Source of the DNA: Nocardia asteroides | GTDB lineage: Bacteria > Actinomycetota > Actinomycetes > Mycobacteriales > Mycobacteriaceae | Direction: 5' to 3' | DNA length: 64,000 nucleotides | NCBI RefSeq assembly: GCF_021183625.1 | Contig: NZ_CP089214.1 | Coordinates: forward strand, 3,844,001-3,908,000 | Shown: positions 41,424 to 51,600 of the stretch, in pieces | How positions within the stretch are numbered: position 1 is the first letter of the stretch | Layout: each line of letters opens with the position of its first letter | Notes under the pieces: generated by a model | Databases searched by the model: none | Told to the model about the DNA's origin: nothing | Seen by the model: the letters and a program-made list of their open reading frames with translations, nothing else | Program-made: the position numbers and the translations under genes

Positions 41424-42980
41424 TCAGTTCAGCGGCTGGAAGCGCAGGGCGGTGCCCGGCCGCAGCTGGGCGACGGTGCCGAGGTCGGCGGCGGCGACCA
41501 CGCCGATCACCGGGTAGCCGCCGGTCACCGGGTGGTCGGCGAGCATGATCACCGGCTCGCCGCCGGGCGGCACCTGGATGGCGCCGAGCGGCAGCCCCTC
41601 GGTGGGCAGCTCGGTGGTCACCGCGCGCCGCAGCGCGGGGCCGCGGCTGCGCTCCAGCCGGACCCCGACCCGATCGACGTCGCCGGTCACCCGCCACTCG
41701 CCGGCGAAGAGCGCGGCCGGGTCGGCGAACCAGCCGTCCCGCGGCCCCGGCCGCACCCGCACCGGGACCGGCGCGGCGGGCAGCGGCGACACCGGGGCCT
41801 GGTCGACGATCGGCCACGCCGCCGGCGGCGGCCCGATCGGGAGCTCGTCGCCCGCGGCCACCGGTCGCGGCCCGAGCCCGGCCAGGGTGTCCCGGCTGCG
41901 CGAGCCGAGCACCGCGGGCACCTCGATGCCGCCGCGCACCGCGACGTACCCGCGCAACCCCACCGCGGTCACGCCGAGCGCGAGCACCGACCCCGCCGCC
42001 AGCTCCAGCACGCTCGCGTGCCCCACCGGCACCCCGTCCACGGTCGCGGGCAGCGGCGCCCCGGTGACGGCGACGGTGATCCGGCGGCGGGCGCGCAGCA
42101 CCAGCCCGCCGACGAGCACCTCCAGCGCCGCGGCCGCCTCCGGATTGCCGACGAGCCGGTTGGCCAGCGCGAGCGCCGCCGGGTCGGCCGCGCCGGAGTG
42201 CCCGACCCCGGAATCGGTCCACCCTGGGCGGCCGAGATCCTGCACGGTGACCGCCGGCCCGACCCGTTCGACCAGCACAGCGGGGTCGTGCACCACGGGG
42301 GTTGCGGGTTCACCGGTATCCGCAACGCGCGTTGCGGCGCGCGTTGCGACAAAGCGAACGGTGGTGCCCGGGTGGACGAGCGCGGGTGGCTCGCGGCCCA
42401 GGTCCCACAACGCCAGGTCGGTACTTCCGATGAGCTGCCAGCCGCCCGGCGTCGCCCGCGGGTAGACGGCGCTGTACCCGCCCGCCAGCGCCACCGACCC
42501 CGCCGGGATGGCGGTGCGCGGGCGGTCCCGGCGCGGCACGGCGAGCCTGCCGTCCGGCGCGCGCAGGTACCCGAACCCCGGCGCGAAGCCGACGAAGGCG
42601 CACTGCCAGAGCACCCCGGTGTGCGCGGCGATCACCTCGGCGGTGGTCAGCCCGAGGTGGGCGGCGACGGCGTCCAGGTCGGCGCCGTCGTAGCGCACCG
42701 GCACCTCGAGCGGGTCGGCGGAGCGCGCGGTTTCACGGGAAACATGAGCTCCCGGTTCGGCTGCGATCCGGGCGAGCGCGCCAGCCACCCGCTCCAGCGC
42801 CGCGGCCGAGCGCACGAGGACGAGCACGGTCTCGGCGGCGGGCACGAGCTCGAGCACGCCGGGCACCGCGCGGGCGGCCAGGTGTTCGGCGAGCGCGATC
42901 GGGTCGGCGCCCGCGGCGAGCGTGAGCAGCAGCGCGGTCTCGCCCGCCGGGCGGATGTCGAAGGCCGGTTCCCTGGTCAT
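41424..42980 (-). CDS. pxpBC: 5-oxoprolinase subunits B and C fused (PxpB-PxpC)
   Basis: A 518-residue fusion. The N-terminal 210 residues are a PxpB/KipI domain (FDIRPAGETALLLTLAAG, GFAPGFGYL, PAGSVALAGGYSAVYPRATP). The rest is a PxpC/KipA biotin-dependent carboxylase-like domain (TVQDLGRPGWTDSGVGHSGA, GYVAVRGGI, QLRPG at the end). Together with PxpA this splits 5-oxoproline to glutamate at the expense of ATP; pxpA is not adjacent. The ATG at 42978-42980 is set by GAGGAGGAGCGCC. A parS-like sequence is embedded in the coding region (42730-42743), encoding HVSRETA. Fusion of B and C is seen in other actinobacteria. Confidence 0.87.
   Translation of the reverse strand: MTREPAFDIRPAGETALLLTLAAGADPIALAEHLAARAVPGVLELVPAAETVLVLVRSAAALERVAGALARIAAEPGAHVSRETARSADPLEVPVRYDGADLDAVAAHLGLTTAEVIAAHTGVLWQCAFVGFAPGFGYLRAPDGRLAVPRRDRPRTAIPAGSVALAGGYSAVYPRATPGGWQLIGSTDLALWDLGREPPALVHPGTTVRFVATRAATRVADTGEPATPVVHDPAVLVERVGPAVTVQDLGRPGWTDSGVGHSGAADPAALALANRLVGNPEAAAALEVLVGGLVLRARRRITVAVTGAPLPATVDGVPVGHASVLELAAGSVLALGVTAVGLRGYVAVRGGIEVPAVLGSRSRDTLAGLGPRPVAAGDELPIGPPPAAWPIVDQAPVSPLPAAPVPVRVRPGPRDGWFADPAALFAGEWRVTGDVDRVGVRLERSRGPALRRAVTTELPTEGLPLGAIQVPPGGEPVIMLADHPVTGGYPVIGVVAAADLGTVAQLRPGTALRFQPLN
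42730..42743. other. parS-like site (GTTTCACGGGAAAC), distal
   Basis: Thirteen of 14 bases match the ParB target GTTTCACGTGAAAC; the central T is G. It lies in the pxpBC coding region about 18 kb from parAB and is identical to the site at 62220. Confidence 0.5.
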
Positions 42981-43116
42981 GGCGCTCCTCCTCGATGGCA
43001 GGCGGGGAGTGTCCAGGATCGCAGCCGGGGCCGCGGCACCGCGCCGGATCGGGCATGTGCCCGAAGCCACTGCGGTATACCCCCGTTCACGTCGCGCGGC
43101 TACGCTCGGATCGGTC

Positions 43117-43947
43117 ATGGCCACATTCGATCCGAGATCCTGGTCGGTGCCTCCGCTCTGGTCGCCGCTGCGCGCCATGGACGTGGGCAAGAAGCTGCTC
43201 GACCAGTCCTGGGCCACCCAGTGGGTGGCGGCGACGACGGCCTGGGTCGACCCGGTCGCCGATCTCGGCGCCGGCACCGTCACCGCGCTGCTCCCCGACG
43301 TGCTGATGACGCTGCTGAGCGAGGGCATCCTGAGCCGCTTCGGCGGCCGCGCGATCGACGCCACGGTGCTCGGCCACGAGCTGCACGCCACCCTCGAGGT
43401 GCTCGAGGTGCGCCGGATGGGGGCGCACTTCCAGACCAAGACGGTGCTCGCCGGGCTGCGCTGGGACGGGCACCCGATCGAGACGGTCACCGTGATCGCG
43501 CACGGCGTCCGGCTGGTCCCCGGCGTCCCGACCCGGCTGCGCGCCGCCCGGGTGGAGGTGGCCGGCACCGTCACCACCGCCGCGCTGCTGGAGTGGCTCG
43601 GCACCAGGCAGCTGGAGTGGTCGCTGGCGGCCGAGCCGGACGGCCGGATCCGGGCGACGCACCGGCGCCGCCGGATCACCGCGTGGGTGGACGCCGAGAT
43701 CCGCGACGGCGCGCTCACCATCGAGGTGCACAAGGCGCGCTGGTCCGGGCTCCCTGTGCCGCGCCGAATGCTCGGCACCAGCACGGTTCCACTCGCCGAG
43801 CTCCCCTTCGACGCCCGCGTCACGCGGGGAACGCGCGACGGCGACCTGGTGCGCTTCCAGGCCGAGGTGCCCGCGGTGAGCGCCTCCTTCGACCTGGCGG
43901 AGATGCGCTCGGCCATCGTCACCGGGACGGCGCTGATCCTCTTCTGA
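43117..43947 (+). CDS. hypothetical protein, conserved-looking, possibly lipid-binding
   Basis: A 276-residue protein with no signal peptide and no clear membrane span. Segments of alternating strands (DATVLGHELHATLEVLEVRR, VEVAGTVTTAALLEWLG, RRITAWVDAEIRDGALTIEV) give the impression of a beta-rich sheet protein such as LmeA/DUF2993-type phospholipid binders, but I cannot confirm the family. The ATG at 43117 directly follows GGATCGGTC. It is convergent with pcnA, the two stop codons abutting at 43947/43948. It lies next to the origin-proximal cluster but is not a recognised member. Confidence 0.55.
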   Translation: MATFDPRSWSVPPLWSPLRAMDVGKKLLDQSWATQWVAATTAWVDPVADLGAGTVTALLPDVLMTLLSEGILSRFGGRAIDATVLGHELHATLEVLEVRRMGAHFQTKTVLAGLRWDGHPIETVTVIAHGVRLVPGVPTRLRAARVEVAGTVTTAALLEWLGTRQLEWSLAAEPDGRIRATHRRRRITAWVDAEIRDGALTIEVHKARWSGLPVPRRMLGTSTVPLAELPFDARVTRGTRDGDLVRFQAEVPAVSASFDLAEMRSAIVTGTALILF

Positions 43948-45420
43948 TCAGCCGTCCCGCCCCTTCCACCAGGCGACGAGCGCGGCCTCGGCCTCGGCCC
44001 GGTCCAGCGGCCCGCGGTCGAGCCGCAGCTCCTTGAGGAAGCGCCATGCTCGCCCGACGTCCGGGCCGGGGGCGATCCCGAGCAGCTCCATGATGGCGTT
44101 GCCGTCCAGGTCGGGCCGCACCCTGGCGAGGTCCTCCTGCTCGCGCAGCGCGGCGATCCGCCGCTCCAGCTCGTCGTAGGTGGCCTGCAGCGCGGCCGCC
44201 CTGCGCTTGTTCCTGGTGGTGCAGTCGGCGCGGACCAGCTTGTGCAGCCGGGGCAGCAGGTCGTCGGCGTCGGTGACGTAGCGCCGCACCGCGGAGTCGG
44301 TCCACTGCCCCTTGCCGTACCCGTGGAAGCGCAGGTGCAGGTAGACCAGGCGCGCCACCTCCTCGGTGAACTGCTTCGGGTACTTCAGCGCCTTCATCCG
44401 CTTGCGCACCAGCTTGGCGCCGACCACCTCGTGGTGGTGGAAGCTGACGCCGCCGCCCGGCTCGTTGCGCTTGGTCTCCGGCTTGCCGATGTCGTGCAGC
44501 AGCGCCGCCCAGCGCAGCACCGGGTCCGGGTCGCCCTCCTCCAGGTCGACGGCCTGGCGCAGCACGGTGAGCGAGTGCCAGTAGACGTCCTTGTGCTGGT
44601 GGTGCTCGTCGATCTCCAGCTTCATGGCGGGCACCTCGGGCAGCACCCGCTCCGCGAGCCCGGTCTCGCACATGAGGTCGATGCCGTCGATCGGGTGCGC
44701 GCCGCAGATCAGCTTGTCCAGCTCGGTGCGGACCCGCTCGGCGGTGATCCGGTCGATCTCGCCCGCCATCGCGGTCATCGCGGTGCGCACCCGCGGCGCC
44801 ACCGCGAAGCCGAGCTGGGAGACGAAGCGCGCGGCGCGCAGCATCCGCAGCGGGTCGTCATCGAAGGAGTCCTCCGGCGCGGCCGGGGTGTCGAGCACAC
44901 CCGCGAGCAGCGCGGCCATGCCGTCCAGCGGGTCGGCGAACTCCATCGAGCCGTCGCCCGCGATCCGCACCGCCATGGCGTTCACGGTGAAGTCGCGGCG
45001 CACCAGGTCGCCCTCGAGCGTGTCCCCGAAGGTGACCTCGGGGTTGCGCGAGACCCGGTCGTAGCTGTCGCTGCGGAAGGTGGTGATCTCCAGCTGCTGG
45101 TCGCCCTTGGCCGCGCTCACCGTTCCGAAGGCGAGGCCGCCGGTGTCCCAGAGGTGGTCGGCCCAGCCGCGCAGCAGCTCCTGCACCTGCTCCGGACGGG
45201 CGTCGGTGGTGAAGTCCAGGTCGGTGCCGAGCCTGCCGAGCACCGCGTCCCGCACGCTGCCGCCGACCAGGTAGAGCCGGTGGCCGCCGGCGGCGAAGAG
45301 CTCGCCGAGGGGGGTCAGCACCGGGCTGAGCGCGCCGAGCGTCACGGCGGCGGCGGCGAGCAGCCTGGTTCGGCGGTCCCGGTCGGCGGCGGCCGGGCTG
45401 TCGGACTTCGGAGAAACCAC
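43948..45420 (-). CDS. pcnA: CCA-adding tRNA nucleotidyltransferase
   Basis: A 490-residue class II tRNA nucleotidyltransferase (Rv3907c homologue). The polymerase motif is LVGGSVRDAVLGRLGTDLDF, with catalytic carboxylates in DLDF, followed by RRDFTVNAMAV, the nucleotide-recognition EDSFDDDPLRMLRAARF and an HD-type region (LLHDIGKPETK and VSFHHHEVVGAKLV). The C-terminal HD-like domain is characteristic of the actinobacterial enzyme. It repairs or adds the tRNA 3' CCA end. GTG 45418-45420 is the start and no Shine-Dalgarno is obvious; TAAGCT eight bases upstream suggests a leaderless transcript. It is divergent from mutT4. Confidence 0.93.
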   Translation of the reverse strand: MVSPKSDSPAAADRDRRTRLLAAAAVTLGALSPVLTPLGELFAAGGHRLYLVGGSVRDAVLGRLGTDLDFTTDARPEQVQELLRGWADHLWDTGGLAFGTVSAAKGDQQLEITTFRSDSYDRVSRNPEVTFGDTLEGDLVRRDFTVNAMAVRIAGDGSMEFADPLDGMAALLAGVLDTPAAPEDSFDDDPLRMLRAARFVSQLGFAVAPRVRTAMTAMAGEIDRITAERVRTELDKLICGAHPIDGIDLMCETGLAERVLPEVPAMKLEIDEHHQHKDVYWHSLTVLRQAVDLEEGDPDPVLRWAALLHDIGKPETKRNEPGGGVSFHHHEVVGAKLVRKRMKALKYPKQFTEEVARLVYLHLRFHGYGKGQWTDSAVRRYVTDADDLLPRLHKLVRADCTTRNKRRAAALQATYDELERRIAALREQEDLARVRPDLDGNAIMELLGIAPGPDVGRAWRFLKELRLDRGPLDRAEAEAALVAWWKGRDG

Positions 45421-45515
45421 GAGTCAGCAGCTTACCGAGCAGGGTCGAGGGGATTTTTCCGCGCGCACCCCCGCCGTCACGCGGCGACCGGCCCGGCGCA
45501 CAGTAGGATTACCGG
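45421..45515. promoter_or_regulatory. divergent promoter region between pcnA and mutT4
   Basis: A -10-like TAAGCT (minus strand, 45434-45429) lies eight bases before the pcnA GTG, and TAGGAT (45504-45509) six bases before the mutT4 GTG. Spacing suggests leaderless mRNAs in both directions. No convincing -35 boxes were found. Confidence 0.4.
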
Positions 45516-46052
45516 GTGTCTCAGGCCGATCGCGCGAACAGCAGACGCCGCCAACCGCGGCGTCGCGGTTCGGCCGCCGACGGGTCGCGGCCCCGGCTGC
45601 GCACCGTCCGGGAAACCTCGGCCGGTGGTCTCGTCGTCGACGGGCTGGACGGCCCCGCCGAGAAGCGCAGCGCCGCCCTCATCGGGCGGACCGATCGGCG
45701 CGGGCGGCTGCTCTGGTCGCTGCCGAAGGGCCACATCGAAGAAGGGGAGACCGCCGAACAGACCGCGATCCGCGAGGTCGCCGAGGAAACCGGCATCAAC
45801 GGACTCGTTGTCGCCGAACTCGGGAGCATCGACTACTGGTTCGTGACCGAGGGCAGGCGGGTACACAAGACCGTGCATCATTTCCTGTTGCGTTCGGTCG
45901 GCGGCGAGCTGTCCGACGCGGACGTCGAGGTCACCCAGGTCGCCTGGGTGCCGCTGACCGAACTGAACTCCCGGCTCGCCTACGCCGACGAACGGCGGCT
46001 CGCCGAGGTGGCCAACCGGCTGATCGACCGGATGGAGACCGGTAAGCGATGA
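45516..46052 (+). CDS. mutT4: NUDIX hydrolase, MutT4-type
   Basis: A 178-residue NUDIX protein in the Rv3908 position. A basic N-terminus (RRRQPRRRG) precedes the domain. The Nudix box reads GHIEEGETAEQTAIREVAEE followed by TGI, with conserved REVAEETG. The C-terminal part (HHFLLRSVGGELSDADVEVT, then WVPLTEL) matches the family. It probably hydrolyses oxidised or dinucleoside polyphosphate substrates. It overlaps the following gene by 4 bp (ATGA), so the operon mutT4 - DUF6049 protein - murJ is likely coupled. Confidence 0.9.
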   Translation: MSQADRANSRRRQPRRRGSAADGSRPRLRTVRETSAGGLVVDGLDGPAEKRSAALIGRTDRRGRLLWSLPKGHIEEGETAEQTAIREVAEETGINGLVVAELGSIDYWFVTEGRRVHKTVHHFLLRSVGGELSDADVEVTQVAWVPLTELNSRLAYADERRLAEVANRLIDRMETGKR

Positions 46053-48571
46053 CGCGCGGGCTGTTCCGGATCGCCGCGGCGATCCTGACCATCCTCGGTT
46101 CGATTCTGGTGATGGCACCGCTGACGGGTCAGGCAGTGGCCCAGCCAAGCGGTGCCGGCGACGCCGACCAGCAGATCGGGATGCCGAAGTTCCTCAAGCT
46201 CTCCCTCGATTCGGTGACGCCGACCGCGGTGACCACCGCCAGCGACCCGGTGCTCACCGTGACCGGGACCGTCACCAATATCGGCGACCGGGTGGTCGAC
46301 GACATCAGCGTCCGGATCCAGCGCGCGCCCGCCGTCACCGAGCCGGGCGGGGTGCGCAGCAGCCTGCGGCTGGACCAGGTGAACTACGAGGTCGTCGGGG
46401 CGTTCCAGGACGTCGCCGAGCGGCTCAGCCCCGGCCAGCGCAAGCAGTTCATCCTCACGGTCGCGGTCCGCGGTTCCGAGGGCGCGCTGGAGATCACCGA
46501 GCCCGGCGTCTATCCGCTGCTGCTCAACGTCAACGGCGAGCCCGCCTACGGCACCCAGGCCAGGCTGGACGACGCCCGCTTCCTGCTCCCGGTGCTCGGC
46601 GTCCCGCCGTCCGGCGGCAGCGAGCCGGCGGTACCCGCCGCGCCCGCGCCGCCGGTCGCCACCACGGTGCTCTGGCCGCTGGCCGACCGCCCGCGCTGGG
46701 TACCGACCGAACCCGCCGAGGACCGCGGCCAGGTGCTGCTCACCGACGACGAGCTCGCCGCCTCGCTCGGCAAGGGTGGCCGGCTGGACCAGCTGCTCGG
46801 CGCGCTGGAGAACGAGATCGGCGCCGACGGCGCGCGCAACCGCACCCTGGCCAAGAGCCTCTGCCTCGCCATCGACCCGGACCTGCTGCTCACCGCCGCC
46901 GCCATGACCGACGGCTACCGGGTACTGGCCAGCCCCTCCGACCCGGACGGGCCGACCAGGGACGGCGGCGGCGCCGCGCAGGCGCGGGCCTGGCTGGACC
47001 GGCTGCGCGTGGTCGCCGCCGCGAACTGCACCGTCGCGCTGCCCTTCGCGCAGGCCGACCTCAGCGCGCTGGCCGCCGTGCACGACCCGGCGCTCACCGC
47101 GCGCGCGGTGAGCGAGCCCGCCGACATCGTCGACCGGATCCTCGGCGCGCGCTCGCTGCGCGGGGTCGCCATCCCCGACTCGGGCAGCATCGACCCGATC
47201 GCGGGCGGGCTGCTCCGGGATCAGAACATCCGCACCGCCGTCCTGGCCGAGACCGCCGTCGCCGAGCAGGGGACGGCCGGCGCAGGCGGCGCCGACGACC
47301 TCACGCAGAATCCGTCCGGCGGCGAGCCGACGCCGGCCGAACCGGCGCGACCCGAGGTGGTCCGGATGCCGGACATCGTGCCCGCCGCCCCGGTCACCGC
47401 GCTGGCCGAGACCCCGGCGGGTGACGGGCCGGGCAGCAGGCCGGACCCGTCGCTGCACGCCGTCACCTACGACATCTGGTCCGCCACCGCGCTCGCCGCC
47501 GTCGGCTCCAACCCGCCGACCCCGTCGTTCACCCCGGCCCGGGTGCGCTACGACGTCACCAACGACTCGCGGACCGCCCGGCTGCAGGACGCGCTCGGCG
47601 CGCTCACCTGGACCGCGCTCAACCCGCGGCCGGACCGGCCGCGCGCGCAGCTGCTGGTCCCGCCGCAGCAGTGGGGCGCCAACCGGGAGGAGGCCATCAC
47701 GCTGCTTCGCCAGGTCGACGCGCTGCTCACCGGCGGCATGGCCACCGCGCGGACGCTGCCCGAGCTGCTCGCCCAGCCCGCCGACCCGCGCCCGTACGAG
47801 CCGGACCACCTGCCGCGCGCCGTCGCGGACGGGGTGCCGGAGCGCTTCGTCGCGCCGATCCGCGATCAGGGCGCCCGGATCACCGCGCTCTCCCGCGCCC
47901 TGGTCGAGGTGCCGGAGCTGGAGCTCACCCCGACCGAGTACGTGACCCCGCTGCGCGACGACCTGCTCCGCGCGCTCACCCTCTCCGACCGGCGCGCGGG
48001 CGGCACCGCCCAGCCCGACGTCTACGCCCAGCGCAGGCTGGACCGCACCGCGGGCACCATGGACCGGATCTACGGCTCGGTGACGGTGCTCCCGCCCGGC
48101 GGCGTCTACACCCTCGCCTCCGAGCAGAGCCCGCTGCTGCTGGTCGCGCGGAACGAGCTGCCGGTGGCGATCCGGGTCAAGTTCCGGATCGAGGCGCCGC
48201 CGGACGCCTCCATCGACGACACCGGCGAGCAGATCCTGCCGCCGAACGGCACCCGCTCCTTCCAGATCCCGACCGAGGTGAACGACAGCCGCAATCTCGT
48301 CATCCCGATCTCGCTGACCACTCCCGACGGTGTCGCACTTGGCAACGCGACCTCGGTGTCGGTGCGTTCGAACGCCTACGGCCAGGCGCTGGCGATCCTC
48401 ACCGCCTGTGCGGCGACGCTGCTCCTGCTGCTGGCCGGACGGCGCCTCTGGCACCGGTTCCGGGGCAGGCCCGACCCGGCCGACGAGACCTTCGACCCGG
48501 AGGTCCAGCGCCAGGTGAGCCGCTACCGGAGGTTCCTCGCCCGGGCTGTCCGCCGCCGCGAGCCGCGGTGA
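46049..48571 (+). CDS. DUF6049-type exported membrane protein (Rv3909-like)
   Basis: An 840-residue protein with an N-terminal signal sequence or anchor (AAAILTILGSILVMAPLTG), a first beta-sandwich domain (TPTAVTTASDPVLTVTGTVT), a large central alpha/beta region and a late Ig-like domain (LPVAIRVKFRIEAPPDASID). One C-terminal membrane span (ALAILTACAATLLLLLAGR, about residues 780-800) and a basic cytoplasmic tail follow. The position between mutT4 and murJ matches Rv3909. Its start overlaps mutT4 by 4 bp and it ends 37 bp before murJ. It is probably a cell-envelope partner of MurJ, but no function is established. Confidence 0.85.
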   Translation: MTRGLFRIAAAILTILGSILVMAPLTGQAVAQPSGAGDADQQIGMPKFLKLSLDSVTPTAVTTASDPVLTVTGTVTNIGDRVVDDISVRIQRAPAVTEPGGVRSSLRLDQVNYEVVGAFQDVAERLSPGQRKQFILTVAVRGSEGALEITEPGVYPLLLNVNGEPAYGTQARLDDARFLLPVLGVPPSGGSEPAVPAAPAPPVATTVLWPLADRPRWVPTEPAEDRGQVLLTDDELAASLGKGGRLDQLLGALENEIGADGARNRTLAKSLCLAIDPDLLLTAAAMTDGYRVLASPSDPDGPTRDGGGAAQARAWLDRLRVVAAANCTVALPFAQADLSALAAVHDPALTARAVSEPADIVDRILGARSLRGVAIPDSGSIDPIAGGLLRDQNIRTAVLAETAVAEQGTAGAGGADDLTQNPSGGEPTPAEPARPEVVRMPDIVPAAPVTALAETPAGDGPGSRPDPSLHAVTYDIWSATALAAVGSNPPTPSFTPARVRYDVTNDSRTARLQDALGALTWTALNPRPDRPRAQLLVPPQQWGANREEAITLLRQVDALLTGGMATARTLPELLAQPADPRPYEPDHLPRAVADGVPERFVAPIRDQGARITALSRALVEVPELELTPTEYVTPLRDDLLRALTLSDRRAGGTAQPDVYAQRRLDRTAGTMDRIYGSVTVLPPGGVYTLASEQSPLLLVARNELPVAIRVKFRIEAPPDASIDDTGEQILPPNGTRSFQIPTEVNDSRNLVIPISLTTPDGVALGNATSVSVRSNAYGQALAILTACAATLLLLLAGRRLWHRFRGRPDPADETFDPEVQRQVSRYRRFLARAVRRREPR

Positions 48572-48608
48572 GGGACAATCACGGTGCGCTAGTACAGCAG
48601 GAGGCAGG

Positions 48609-51600
48609 ATGAGCGACGAACATCCGACCGCTCATCGGCCCCACCCGGAGGACGAGCCGGACGGCGCCGGCATCCGCCGCGCCCCGCTCGCGCCGTGGGA
48701 ACGTCAGCTGCACCGCCCCCGGGCGGATCCGGAAGGGGGAGCGGGGATGCCCGACGGCGCCACCGAACGGTTCGGGGACGACGCGCCGCCGCAGGTCCCC
48801 CAGGTGAGCAGGGCGGAGCCCGGACCGCGCGGCCCCGACGGCGCCCGTGCCGTCCCGCCTGCGGGCGGGCGGAACGGCGCGCCGCCGCCGCGCACCGTCG
48901 GCCCCGCCCCCAGCGGGGGAATGTCCAGGCAGGCGCCGCCGTCCGGCGGAATGCCGCAAACGCGCCCGCCCGGGCCCGGTGGCAGGCCAAGGCAGTCGCC
49001 GCCCGACGGCGGTGCGCCGCAGCCGGGCGGTAGGCCGTTTCCTCCTGATCGCGGCGCTGCCGGTGGCAGGCCGCGATCGGTTTCCCCCGACGCCGGTGCG
49101 CCACAGTCCGGCGGGATGCCGCGGCAGGCGCCGCCCGGCCCCGCCCAGCAGGGGGCAAGGCCGCGGCAGGTGCCGCCGTCCGGCGACCCCGCGCGGCACG
49201 CGCCGCCCCCCGGGGCGGTTCCGCGGCAGCGACCGCCGGGTCCCGCTCGGGACGAGCGGCATGTCCCGCCGCCGAATTACGGCGAACGTCCCGCCCCGCT
49301 ACCGCGTGGCGAGCGCCCCCCGCTGGACGAGCGCGGAATGCCGCAGGGCCGTCCGCCGCAACGCGGTGGGCCGCCCGTTCCCGCACCGGGCGAGCACCCG
49401 GCCGCGCACGGCCGCCCCCCGCGCCCCGAAGCACCCCCGCAGCCCCCGCAGCCCCCGCGCGGCGCGCCCCCGGCCCCGCCGCGCGACGGCCGCCCGCTCT
49501 CACACGGCGAGCCGCTCCCCGGCGAACCCCGCCGCGCCGCACCCCCGCGCCGCCCCGGCGCCCAGCCCCCCTCCGGCGGCATGCCGCGCCAGCCCGCGCA
49601 CCCGGGGCAACAGCGCTACCCGGCCGAGCCGGGCCAGGACCGCAGGCACGCGCACGAGGCCGAGCCCGCCCGCCCCGCCCCGCAGCGCATCCCGGCGGCC
49701 CAGCCCAAGCACGCCCGCCCCGCCGAGCCCGCGACCTCGCACTACGCGCAGTCCGCGAAGGCGGGCACCGCGCTCGCCGAGCCGGAGCAGCCCGAGTCCA
49801 GGGAGAGCGCGAACGCCCGCCTGCTCCGCGACTCCGGCTCGATCGCCATCGCCACCCTGGTCAGCCGGATCACCGGCTTCGGCAAGCAGCTGCTGCTGCT
49901 CGCGGTGCTCGGCCCCGCGGTGGCCAGCTCGTTCGTCTCGGCGAACCTGATCCCGAACATGATCGCCGAGCTGGTGCTCGGCGCCGTGCTCACCGCCATC
50001 GTCGTCCCCACCCTGATCCGCGCCGAGCAGGAGGACGACGACAACGGCGCCGCCTTCGTCCGCCGCCTGGTCACCGCGGCGTTCACCGTGCTGGCCGTGG
50101 CCGCGCTGCTCGCCACCGCCTCCGCCCCGATCCTGGCGACGCACGTCTTCGTCTCCGCCGACGGCAAGGTGAACACCGAGCTCACCACCGCGCTCACCTT
50201 CCTGCTGGTCCCGGCGATCCTCTTCTACGGGATGTCGGCCCTGCTCACCGCGATCCTGAACACCAGGCAGGCGTTCCGGCCCGGAGCGTGGGCGCCGGTG
50301 CTGAACAACGTGGTCGTGCTGATCATGCTCGGGGCCTACGCGCTCACCCCGGGCGAGATCAGCCTGAACCCGGTCAGCATGGGCGATTCCAAACTGCTCG
50401 TCCTCGGCCTCGGCGTGACCACCGGCGTCTTCGTGCAGGCCGCCAGCCTGCTGCCCGCCATCCGCAGGCACGGCATCGACCTGCGCCCGCTGTGGGGCAT
50501 CGACGCCAGGCTCAAGCAGTTCGGCCGGATGGGCATCGCGATCATCCTGTACGTGCTGATCAGCCAGGTCGGGCTGATCGTCGCGAACAACATCTCCTCG
50601 CACGCCGACGAGGCGGGACCGGCGATCTACTCCAACGCCTGGCTGCTGCTGCAGCTGCCGTACGGCGTCCTCGGCGTCACCCTGCTCACCGCGATCATGC
50701 CGCGGCTGAGCCGCAACGCCGCCGCCGACGACACCCCCGCCGTGGTCGACGACCTCTCGGTCGCCACCCGGCTCACCATGATCGCGCTGGTCCCGGTGGT
50801 GGTCTTCCTGACCCTGGCGGGCCCGCAGGTCGGCCAGGCGCTGTTCGGCTACGCCAAGTTCGCCGAGGACGCCGAGCGGCTCGGCCTCGCGGTCAGCTGG
50901 TCGGCCTTCGCCCTGATCCCGTACTCGCTGGTGCTGATCCACCTGCGCGTCTTCTACGCCCGCGAGCAGGCGTGGACGCCGACCTGGATCGTGCTCGGCA
51001 TCACCGCGGTGAAGATCGTCTTCTCCGCGCTGGCTCCCGTGCTCTCCAGCGACAGCTCGCACGTGGTGATCATGCTCGGCGCGGCCAACGGCCTCGGCTA
51101 CACCGCGGGCGCGATCATCGGCGGCTACCTGCTGCACCGCAGCCTCGGCGACCTCCGCATGGCGAATGTGGGGCGCACGGTGTCCCGGGTGGCGCTGGCC
51201 GCCATCGCGGGCGGCGCGGTGATGCTGATCGCGGACCGGGTGCTCGGGCTCGGCAAGCTCTCCGAGGCGTTCGGCGGCCCCGGCTCGCTGATCCGGGTGG
51301 CGATCCTGGCGGTCGTCATGTTCGGCGTCGCCTTCGGGCTGATGCGCCTGGCGGGCATCCCGGAGATCGTGGCGATCACCGTCGCCGTCTCGCGCCGCCT
51401 CGGCTTCACCCCGCCCGCCCCGGAGCTCGACCTCGACGCGAAGATCGACGAGGGCGCGACCCGGGTGCTGCAACGCCGCGACCAGTACGAATACCCGCGG
51501 TTCGACCCGTACGGGGATTCCACCCAGACCATGGTGCTTCCGGTCATCCGGCCGGACGCCGTTGGCCGTACCGGGTCGGGCCACTTCCCGTACCCTGTTC

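Noticed and set aside
45980..48454. 824-codon minus-strand frame opposite the DUF6049-type gene
   Set aside because: No domain recognised; the plus strand has signal peptide, membrane anchor and operon overlap with mutT4.
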